Shown here piece after piece: positions 1 through 5,020 of a stretch of 6,605 nucleotides of DNA; within the stretch, counting starts at the first letter, position 1, and the number at the start of each line of letters is the position of its first letter. The stretch lies in assembly GCA_002399435.1 (NCBI GenBank), contig DHDO01000106.1, positions 94,406 to 101,010 of the forward strand. The letters run 5' to 3'. The stretch is from Firmicutes bacterium UBA4874 (lineage in GTDB: Bacteria; Bacillota; Clostridia; Caldicoprobacterales; DTU083). Position numbers and translations under genes: made by a program. The notes beneath the pieces were generated by a model that worked only from the letters and a program-made list of their open reading frames with translations, did no database searches and had not been told where the DNA came from.

Positions 1-51
1 AGGGCACAATCACTTATCGCATCATTGATTTTATGCAGAGCACAATCACTT
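1..51. repeat. 15-bp direct repeat pair, 36 bp apart
   Basis: Bases 1-15 (AGGGCACAATCACTT) recur at 37-51 (AGAGCACAATCACTT), matching at 14 of 15 positions; the core GCACAATCACTT is exact. The start-to-start distance is 36 bp and the bases between do not match. The spacing keeps the reading frame (36 = 12 codons), so it could be a repeat inside the end of a protein. It could also be a pair of regulator half-sites or the end of an element lying to the left. The window edge cuts off the left context. The repeat itself is certain; its meaning is unknown. Confidence 0.5.
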
Positions 52-53
52 GA
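3..53 (+). CDS. Possible C-terminal tail of an upstream gene (partial)
   Basis: One plus-strand frame is open from the left edge to a TGA at 51-53, reading GTITYRIIDFMQSTIT. A terminator-like hairpin starts only about 8 nt after this stop, which is the usual layout at a gene end. A second frame is open from base 1 to a TGA at 82-84, but that stop falls inside the hairpin, so it fits less well. Only 16 residues are visible and no family can be named. This is an inference from stop and terminator spacing; the region may be non-coding. Confidence 0.22.
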   Translation, partial: GTITYRIIDFMQSTIT

Positions 54-61
54 TCTTTCTG

Positions 62-98
62 TGAACACTTATTTCATTTATTGAGAGTGTTCATTTTT
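62..98 (+). terminator. Probable rho-independent terminator of an upstream gene
   Basis: TGAACACT (62-69) and AGTGTTCA (86-93) form a perfect 8-bp stem around a 16-nt loop, followed at once by TTTTT (94-98) and a further T-rich run to 110. The stem is only moderately GC-rich and the loop is long, so it is a weak terminator by shape. The alternative is a palindromic protein-binding site. Its place just upstream of a strong promoter fits insulation of the operon from an upstream gene. Confidence 0.45.
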
Positions 99-119
99 AT
101 TTGTTTTTTTGATGGCTTC

Positions 120-148
120 TTGACAAATCATAAACCGAGTTGTATATT
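120..148 (+). promoter_or_regulatory. Sigma-A-type promoter of the four-gene operon
   Basis: A consensus -35 box TTGACA (120-125) is followed by a 17-bp spacer and a -10 box TATATT (143-148, five of six consensus bases). Transcription would start near 155. No equally good promoter is seen between the downstream genes, so this one probably drives all four. The -10 box is embedded in the half-site TTGTATA (140-146), so a protein bound there would block polymerase. Confidence 0.75.
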
Positions 149-181
149 ACATATTGTATACGATATTCAATATACAATATG
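140..181. promoter_or_regulatory. Perfect inverted repeat, likely repressor operator
   Basis: CATATTGTATA (150-160) and its exact reverse complement TATACAATATG (171-181) flank a 10-bp spacer, giving 21 bp (two helical turns) between equivalent points. A third half-site, TTGTATA, lies at 140-146 in the same orientation as the copy at 154-160, and it covers the -10 box. The palindrome spans roughly -5 to +27 of the predicted transcript, a classical repression position. TTGTATA/TATACAA half-sites resemble those bound by some GntR-type (FCD subfamily) regulators; that comparison is from memory. No GntR gene lies in the window. AraC proteins more often bind direct repeats, so the AraC regulator at the right end is a less obvious match. 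Confidence 0.6.
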
Positions 182-354
182 TTTAAAGGAGCGTATCTGC
201 CATGGGCTAATAGAAATGGAAAATAGAAACAGAAAGTTTCAGGGAGCTGATGCCGGATGATGTTGAGGGAAAACATATGAAATAATTGGTGCTGCGGAAT
301 GAATAAAACCAAAGGATTATTAAGGATAATAAAGATATGAGACGAGGTACTTAT
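182..354 (+). other. Untranslated leader of the operon
   Basis: About 170 nt lie between the operator and the first gene. I see no known riboswitch or T-box pattern. Very short reading frames occur: ATG GGC TAA at 202-210, behind AAAGGAG (185-191); a 14-codon frame at 216-260; and an 11-codon frame at 250-285. None looks like a typical leader peptide with repeated regulatory codons. Near the 3' end, TTATTA (317-322) and TAATAA (327-332) could pair and put the AAGGA before the alternative start at 337 in a loop. All these structures are weak. Confidence 0.35.
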
Positions 355-1641
355 ATGCATGCATTAGAAAAAATTATGGCCAAAGCTTCCGGAAAAGCAA
401 GTGTGTCGCCGGGGGAAATTGTCATGGCGAAGATTGATTTTGCCGAAATCAACGATCTGTATCTGCAGACCATTTACTCCTTTTATGAAATGGGAGGAAA
501 GCGGGTGTGGGATAAAGACCGGGTTGCTTTTGTATTCGATCATTATGCGCCCAGCCCTACAATGGAAGCTGCGCGCAATCACGCCGAAATGCGCGCCTTT
601 GCGAAGGAGAATCATCTGACTTATCATTTTGATATTCCATGTGGCGTCTGTCATCAGGTGATGCCGGAGAGCGGTCTGATCTATCCGGGGATGATTGTGG
701 TGGCGACCGATTCCCATACGACGACCCACGGTGCTTTTGGCGCAATGGGTACCGGCGTAGGAGCAACGGACATGGCATGTATCCTGATTACCGGCGAACT
801 CTGGATGAGGGTGCCGAAAATAATGCGGATTCGTCTGGAGGGCGAGCCGCCTGCCGGTGTCTTTGCAAAGGATGTTATTCTGGATGTTATCGGAAAGCTT
901 CGGGCAGACGGCGCCGTATACATGGGAGTGGAGTTTGCGGGAAGCTATGTGGATTCGCTGGGCGTCAGCGAGCGCATGGTACTTTGCAATATGGCTCTTG
1001 AAATGGGCGCAAAAACGGCTTATATCCAGCCAAATCAGCAGGTGATCGATTATGTTCGCGATCGTGCGGTGCGGCCTTTTGAGGTGATGACCACCGACCC
1101 CGGATTCCACTATGCCGAAGAGCATGTTTTTGAATTGGATCATCTGGCGCCCCAGCTTGCTTTCCCCAGCAGTGTTGATAATGTCTATCCGCTGAAGAAG
1201 GGCGAAGGTATCAAAATCGATCAGGGCCTTATTGGAACCTGTACCGGAGGCCGTGCTGAAGACATTGCTGTTGCTGCCAGGATACTGAAAGGCAGGAAAA
1301 TAGCTGACTGGGTGCGTTTGATTGTTATTCCCGCCAGCCGGGAAGTCCTGCAGGTATGCATGGAGCGGCATGAAATACAGGATCTGATCGATGCAGGCGC
1401 CACCATTGCTTCCCCTGGGTGCGGTCCATGCCTGGGCGCCCATGAAGGGGTTCTATCTGCAAATGAGGTGTGTATCACCGCTTCCAACCGTAATTTCCCC
1501 GGCAGAATGGGAAGTACCGACTCCAGACTCTATCTTGCCTCACCTGCTTCCGTGGCTTCTTCCGTATTGAATGGTGTCATCACGGACCCGCGGGAGTATC
1601 TGAAAGATGGAAATGGGAGAGAATCAGGAGGGAATGCATGA
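355..1641 (+). CDS. Aconitase-superfamily hydro-lyase, large (Fe-S) subunit, LeuC/DmdA type
   Basis: This is the catalytic large subunit of a two-subunit [4Fe-4S] hydro-lyase of the isopropylmalate isomerase, homoaconitase and 2,3-dimethylmalate dehydratase group. Numbered from the ATG at 355 (428 aa, normal for the archaeal-type LeuC group), the three cluster cysteines are C296 (GTCTGG) and C356/C359 (GCGPC). Family active-site residues are present: D62-H63 (VFDHY), H100 (CHQVMPE), D119-S120-H121 (ATDSHTTTHG) and the carboxylate-binding arginines in SNRNFPGR (R379, R384). I chose 355 because GAGG (344-347) sits 7 nt upstream and the product begins MHALEKIMAKASG, as homologues do; an ATG at 337 would add six residues. 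Its stop overlaps the small-subunit start, so the two are coupled. The substrate is not certain: no other leucine-synthesis genes are nearby, and the motif DLYLQ (D34-Q38) replaces the usual IPMI motif DVTGP. Confidence 0.9.
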   Translation: MHALEKIMAKASGKASVSPGEIVMAKIDFAEINDLYLQTIYSFYEMGGKRVWDKDRVAFVFDHYAPSPTMEAARNHAEMRAFAKENHLTYHFDIPCGVCHQVMPESGLIYPGMIVVATDSHTTTHGAFGAMGTGVGATDMACILITGELWMRVPKIMRIRLEGEPPAGVFAKDVILDVIGKLRADGAVYMGVEFAGSYVDSLGVSERMVLCNMALEMGAKTAYIQPNQQVIDYVRDRAVRPFEVMTTDPGFHYAEEHVFELDHLAPQLAFPSSVDNVYPLKKGEGIKIDQGLIGTCTGGRAEDIAVAARILKGRKIADWVRLIVIPASREVLQVCMERHEIQDLIDAGATIASPGCGPCLGAHEGVLSANEVCITASNRNFPGRMGSTDSRLYLASPASVASSVLNGVITDPREYLKDGNGRESGGNA

Positions 1642-2186
1642 TGACAAAAAAGCTGCATGGCAATGCGGTGCTGTTGGGGAAAAATATTGATACCGACCAG
1701 ATTTATCCCGGAAGGTATCTGGCATTGGTCGAGCCAAAAGAAGTGGCAAAACATTGTCTGGAGGGAATCGATGAAAGCGTCCGGAAAAGGGCGTCCGGAA
1801 ACATCTTGGTGGCGGGCACGAATTTCGGATGCGGCTCCAGCCGGGAGCATGCTGTGATTGCGCTGCTGAATGCCGGGATCCAGGCGGTTGTTGCAGGGTC
1901 TTTTGCAAGGATCTTTTTCCGAAACGCCATTAATCTTGGCCTCCCTGTTATGATCTGCCCCGGTGTGTCGCAACATATCGCAGACGACGACGAGCTTTCC
2001 GTTGACCTCCAATCCGGGAAAATATACGACATAACGAAGAAGACCGAATTGACCAGCGAACCGCTGGGAGATTATGTGCTGCACATTGTGGAAGCAGGAG
2101 GGATCAAACCTTTGATCCGTAAAAACATGGAAAGAAGGAAAATAGAGGGGGAAAATAAAGAAACGGTGCATGGGAATACCAGATAG
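1638..2186 (+). CDS. Aconitase-superfamily hydro-lyase, small (swivel) subunit, LeuD/DmdB type
   Basis: This 182-aa protein is the swivel-domain partner that closes over the Fe-S active site of the large subunit. It shows NIDTDQIYPGRYL (about residues 16-28), the substrate-binding FGCGSSREH (63-71) and SFARIFFRNAINLGLP (88-103), all typical of LeuD-like proteins. Its start overlaps the large-subunit stop (ATGA), with AGGAGGG at 1626-1632; the adjacent ATG at 1641 is an equally possible start. The specificity loop after PGR reads YLAL (27-30). As I recall, methanogen homoaconitase has YLRT here, with Arg holding a third carboxylate, and methanogen isopropylmalate isomerase has YLVY, so this enzyme matches neither. 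The C-terminus carries a charged tail of about 20 residues (from roughly 161) beyond the usual family length. The family is clear; the substrate is unknown. Confidence 0.9.
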   Translation: MMTKKLHGNAVLLGKNIDTDQIYPGRYLALVEPKEVAKHCLEGIDESVRKRASGNILVAGTNFGCGSSREHAVIALLNAGIQAVVAGSFARIFFRNAINLGLPVMICPGVSQHIADDDELSVDLQSGKIYDITKKTELTSEPLGDYVLHIVEAGGIKPLIRKNMERRKIEGENKETVHGNTR

Positions 2187-2250
2187 TTGATATTTGAAGG
2201 AAGATCATGAAGAACACTTTGTGAGATAGACATTTTGAGGAGGAGCAAAA

Positions 2251-3573
2251 ATGGAGCAAGTCAAAAATCAGGCAGATGAAGCCCGGCAGGAAGGAAAAAA
2301 GCCCATTTCCATCATTGGAATGAAGCCGCTTTTGTTTGCTGTCTTTACGCTGATTGTGCTGGTAAGCATGCTGCTGGGTGCATTGCCGGAAGGACTGACC
2401 GGAGCGTTTGCCGTCTGCATTGCCCTGGCGGCGATTCTGGATTTTATTGGGGAGCATTTGCCCATTGTCCGCAGCTTTCTGGGAGGAGGGGCGTTTGTCT
2501 GTATCTTCGGATCGTCTGCTCTGGTTTATTTTCACCTGATTCCAAAAGTCACGGTGGATGCCATTACCAAGTTTACATTGTCCCCAACAAATTTCCTGGA
2601 TTACGGCATTGTAGTTCTGATAGCCGGAAGTCTTTTGGGCGTGGACCGCAATACGCTGAAATCTGCGATTGTACGCTATATGCCATGTGTGATTGCCTGC
2701 CAGGTCGGGGCGATAGCCATGGTTAGCCTGTTGTCCCTTATTGTCGGGTATGACATAAAAGAAGCAATCTTTTTTGTAGCGCTTCCGGTGTTGGGCGGAG
2801 GAATTGGTGCCGGCGCCATTCCCATGAGCAAGATCGTTGGCGAGGCCTGGAGTACGGACACTTCTACACTGCTTGCACAAATGGTCCCCAGTATTGCTTT
2901 GGCCAATGCCTTTGCAATCATCGGCGGAGGTCTGATGAACCGTCTTGGTAAGGCAAAGCCTTCCTGGAGCGGCGACGGAAAGTTGATTGCAAACAGCAAA
3001 CTGAAAGTCAGTGAAGACAAGATGCCAAAGCGAACGGATGATTTTGGAAAGCTTGGAATTGGTCTTTTTACATCTGTGGTTTTGATGTGCATAGGCAGCA
3101 TTATTAACCATTTTGTTCCGATCATTCACGCCTTTGCCTGGATGATCATTATCTGCTGTATCGTGAAAATTGCTGCGATCCTTCCCACATATATTGAGGA
3201 GGCTTGCTATCAGTGGTCCCAGCTTTTTATCAAGAATTTCAGTAAAATCATTCTGGTGATTCTCGGCATTTCCCAGATCAAGCTGGATGAAGTGTTTGCA
3301 GCGGTTACGCCGGTACGTCTGGTCCTTATTTTGGGGGCTGTGGTCGCTGGCTGTGTATTTGCCATGATTGTCGGGAAGTTGATTGGCTTTTATCCGATTG
3401 AAGCAGGAATTACCACCGGACTTTGTTCGACCGATATGGGTGGTACGGGAGATATTGCGATCCTGGGAGCAGCCAGGAGATTGGAGTTATTGCCTTATTC
3501 CGCTATTTCAACCCGCATCGGCGGCGCAGTTATTTTGATTTTATCCGGATTCCTGGCCCGGCTTCTGATGTAA
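2251..3573 (+). CDS. 2-hydroxycarboxylate transporter (2HCT family, CitS/MaeN/CimH-like)
   Basis: This 440-aa inner-membrane carrier belongs to the 2HCT family (TC 2.A.24), which moves citrate, malate or related 2-hydroxycarboxylates with Na+ or H+, or in exchange. Both family signatures are present: the first re-entrant loop GGGIGAGAIPMS (182-193) and the second, MGGTGD (396-401), followed by the conserved ARR and STRIGGA segments. R422 aligns by offset with CitS Arg428, a carboxylate ligand. CitS Arg402 aligns with M396, which argues against citrate-type tricarboxylate binding. Hydrophobic segments run through the protein (for example 26-44, 51-67, 119-129, 146-166, 213-227, 270-285, 292-311, 332-340, 356-374 and 424-440), after a polar cytoplasmic N-terminus. 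GAGGAGGAG ends about 5 nt before the ATG. The family call is firm and the length is close to that of CitS (446 aa); the substrate is inferred to be a dicarboxylate. Confidence 0.92.
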   Translation: MEQVKNQADEARQEGKKPISIIGMKPLLFAVFTLIVLVSMLLGALPEGLTGAFAVCIALAAILDFIGEHLPIVRSFLGGGAFVCIFGSSALVYFHLIPKVTVDAITKFTLSPTNFLDYGIVVLIAGSLLGVDRNTLKSAIVRYMPCVIACQVGAIAMVSLLSLIVGYDIKEAIFFVALPVLGGGIGAGAIPMSKIVGEAWSTDTSTLLAQMVPSIALANAFAIIGGGLMNRLGKAKPSWSGDGKLIANSKLKVSEDKMPKRTDDFGKLGIGLFTSVVLMCIGSIINHFVPIIHAFAWMIIICCIVKIAAILPTYIEEACYQWSQLFIKNFSKIILVILGISQIKLDEVFAAVTPVRLVLILGAVVAGCVFAMIVGKLIGFYPIEAGITTGLCSTDMGGTGDIAILGAARRLELLPYSAISTRIGGAVILILSGFLARLLM

Positions 3574-3582
3574 CGGTCTTCC

Positions 3583-3610
3583 GGATACAGAAGCTATGTT
3601 CGCTGTATCC
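3583..3610 (+). other. Perfect stem-loop in the transporter-enolase gap
   Basis: GGATACAG (3583-3590) and CTGTATCC (3603-3610) form a perfect 8-bp stem with a 12-nt loop, starting 9 nt after the transporter stop codon. No T-run follows, so it is not an intrinsic terminator. In the mRNA it could block 3' exonucleases and set different levels of the upstream and downstream genes. As DNA it could be a binding site. Its function is unproven. Confidence 0.45.
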
Positions 3611-3685
3611 ATTATATCCAGATATACCAGGGAAGAAAGAGGTAAAAGCGGTGATGTGAACCGCGCTGTTTTCACTATTATTTAT

Positions 3686-3703
3686 GCCGCTGGTGGTGGC
3701 GGC
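3686..3703 (+). other. GC-rich hairpin just before the enolase-family gene RBS
   Basis: GCCGC (3686-3690) and GCGGC (3699-3703) can pair across an 8-nt loop (TGGTGGTG). The hairpin ends 5 nt before GGAGG (3709-3713), the ribosome binding site of the next gene. It might modulate translation of that gene, but a 5-bp stem is easily produced by chance. Confidence 0.25.
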
Positions 3704-3718
3704 GAAACGGAGGTTATT

Positions 3719-4906
3719 ATGAAGATTACAGAGGTTAAGCCCATTTTGGCAAACAGCTTTCTCTATGTACGGATTGAAACGGATGAAGGCATATATGGCG
3801 TTGGGGAATCCGGTGCGTGGGGTTTCCTGAATGCATCTGCCGAAGCCATGGAAACATTTCGAACCTATCTGCTGGGGAAAGATCCGCTTTTGATTGAGCA
3901 TCATTGGCAGTATATGTACCGGTGTTTCCATTTCCGGGGCGCAGCGATTATGGGAGCGATCAGCGCAATTGATATTGCCCTGTGGGATATCGCCGGCAAG
4001 TACTATAATGTGCCTGTTTATCAATTGTTGGGCGGGCGCTGCCGTGACAGGATCCGCACGTATTATCATGTAGGCGGCTCGACAACGGAAGAGCTGGTCG
4101 AGAGCTGCGTGAAAGCCAAGAAACTCGGCTATAATGCTGTGGGCCATCTGTCTCCCTTTTTGGATGAGCCACGCGGCAAACGTTACTATGAAAGCTACGG
4201 CAACATGATTTCGAATGCTGTGGATCGTGTACGTCAGCTTCGGGAAGCAGTAGGGAACGACATGGACCTTTGTCTGGAACTGCATCGCAGAATGAAACCC
4301 GGGGAAGCTATCGCCTTCGCAGAAAAAGTGGCACCGTATACCCCATTTTTTCTGGAGGATCCGGTAACGCCGGACAATTTTGACGAAATGGCACTGATTG
4401 CCAATCGTTCTGCTGTCCCCATAGCCACCGGCGAAAGGATTCATACCATACAGGAGTTTGAGATGCTGTTTTCCCGGAACGCCATGGCATACGCCCGAAC
4501 GAGTGTCTGCCTGTGCGGTGGAATCTCCGGTGCACGCAAGATCGCCCACATTGCCGAAGCGCATGGGGTACAGATCGTGCCGCACAACCCCCTGAGTCCC
4601 ATCAGTACAGCTGCCTGCATGCAGGTGGCGGCTTCCGTTGAGAACTTTGCCCTTCAGGAATTGCCGGATCACGAAGGGATCTCAGCCACCGAACGTTATA
4701 CCAGCACCAATACTATGGACCAAAAATCCTTCAGCCAGAAGGATATGGTGACATGGGTTCCCAGGGTGGAAAATGGCTTTGCCCTGCTACCTGAAACACC
4801 TGGCATCGGCTGTGATCTTGTACCGGATGTAGAAAAACGTTTCCCCTTTAAGCGGCGTACCATCAATACCCGACTGAGCGTGGACGGCTCCATCGTGGAT
4901 CAGTAG
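3719..4906 (+). CDS. Enolase-superfamily enzyme, mandelate racemase/acid-sugar dehydratase group
   Basis: This 395-aa cytosolic enzyme has the superfamily's N-terminal capping domain (about 1-115) and (beta/alpha)7-beta barrel (about 115-350). Such enzymes take a proton alpha to a carboxylate, held by Mg2+, and then dehydrate or racemise. Metal ligands are predicted at E187 (CLELHRR), E213 (FLEDP) and E239 (TGER); the 26-residue spacings match galactonate dehydratase D183/E209/E235. H189 and H289 (PHNPLSP) match its catalytic H185 and H285. Odd points are Glu at the first ligand where Asp is usual, AVGH (140-143) in place of the second-strand Lys or Arg, and S262 in place of the Asp that pairs with H289. 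The segment RTSVCLCGG resembles mannonate dehydratase RTTVVHAGG. The ATG at 3719 is chosen for GGAGG at 3709-3713 and for MKITEVKPI, the usual family beginning; an in-frame ATG at 3596 lacks an RBS. The end LSVDGSIVDQ is family-like, so the gene is intact. Substrate unknown. Confidence 0.88.
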   Translation: MKITEVKPILANSFLYVRIETDEGIYGVGESGAWGFLNASAEAMETFRTYLLGKDPLLIEHHWQYMYRCFHFRGAAIMGAISAIDIALWDIAGKYYNVPVYQLLGGRCRDRIRTYYHVGGSTTEELVESCVKAKKLGYNAVGHLSPFLDEPRGKRYYESYGNMISNAVDRVRQLREAVGNDMDLCLELHRRMKPGEAIAFAEKVAPYTPFFLEDPVTPDNFDEMALIANRSAVPIATGERIHTIQEFEMLFSRNAMAYARTSVCLCGGISGARKIAHIAEAHGVQIVPHNPLSPISTAACMQVAASVENFALQELPDHEGISATERYTSTNTMDQKSFSQKDMVTWVPRVENGFALLPETPGIGCDLVPDVEKRFPFKRRTINTRLSVDGSIVDQ

Positions 4907-4913
4907 GGTGTTA

Positions 4914-4950
4914 GGGAGCCATCGGCAGGGTGGTGGCTCCCCTATCTTTT
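4914..4950 (+). terminator. Rho-independent terminator of the operon
   Basis: GGGAGCCA (4914-4921) and TGGCTCCC (4934-4941) form a perfect GC-rich 8-bp stem with a 12-nt loop. The stem can be extended by TA/TA across a single bulged C. A U-rich tract (TATCTTTT, 4943-4950) follows, 8 nt after the enolase-family stop at the stem start. On the other strand no T-run follows the stem, so it should stop only the operon and not the converging regulator gene. Confidence 0.8.
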
Positions 4951-5020
4951 CCCTGGCTTTCTATGACGCAGCCAGCGGCTCTATCTGAGGAGAACATGTG
5001 GCTCCGCCATATCGGAATAT
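4951..5020. other. Convergent intergenic gap
   Basis: The 70 nt between the operon terminator and the stop of the AraC gene hold only a short AGCC/GGCT hairpin (4970-4980), with no T-run on either side. I see no clear terminator for the minus-strand AraC gene, so its transcript may run into the 3' end of the operon. Confidence 0.3.

Noticed and set aside
1..51. CRISPR array
   Set aside because: Only two short 15-bp copies are present, with one mismatch; this is too short and too few for CRISPR repeats.
364..1443. Long minus-strand open frame opposite the hydro-lyase large subunit
   Set aside because: It is antisense to a gene with all family motifs, is rich in His, Arg and Cys without any recognisable domain, and has no credible RBS.
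1777..1801. Direct repeat GCGTCCGGAAA (two copies, 14 bp apart) in the small-subunit gene
   Set aside because: It lies inside a conserved coding sequence and out of codon phase; probably chance.
355..2186. Assignment of the first two genes as leucine biosynthesis leuCD
   Set aside because: No leuA or leuB is adjacent, the partners are a carboxylate carrier and an enolase-superfamily enzyme, and the specificity loops differ; kept only as a family-level similarity.
2207..2224. Five-codon frame with a Shine-Dalgarno-like sequence between small subunit and transporter
   Set aside because: Too short to distinguish from chance, with no leader-peptide character.
2104..3129. Long minus-strand open frame opposite the transporter gene
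   Set aside because: Its composition is that of a shadow frame with no domain; the plus strand clearly encodes a 2HCT carrier.
3596..3718. N-terminal extension of the enolase-family protein by 41 residues
   Set aside because: There is no RBS at 3596, the extension overlaps a stem-loop, and family members begin at the equivalent of MKITEVKPI (3719), which has a good RBS.
3530..4672. 380-codon minus-strand open frame opposite the enolase-family gene
   Set aside because: No motifs, and the complementary frame carries correctly spaced metal ligands and catalytic histidines.
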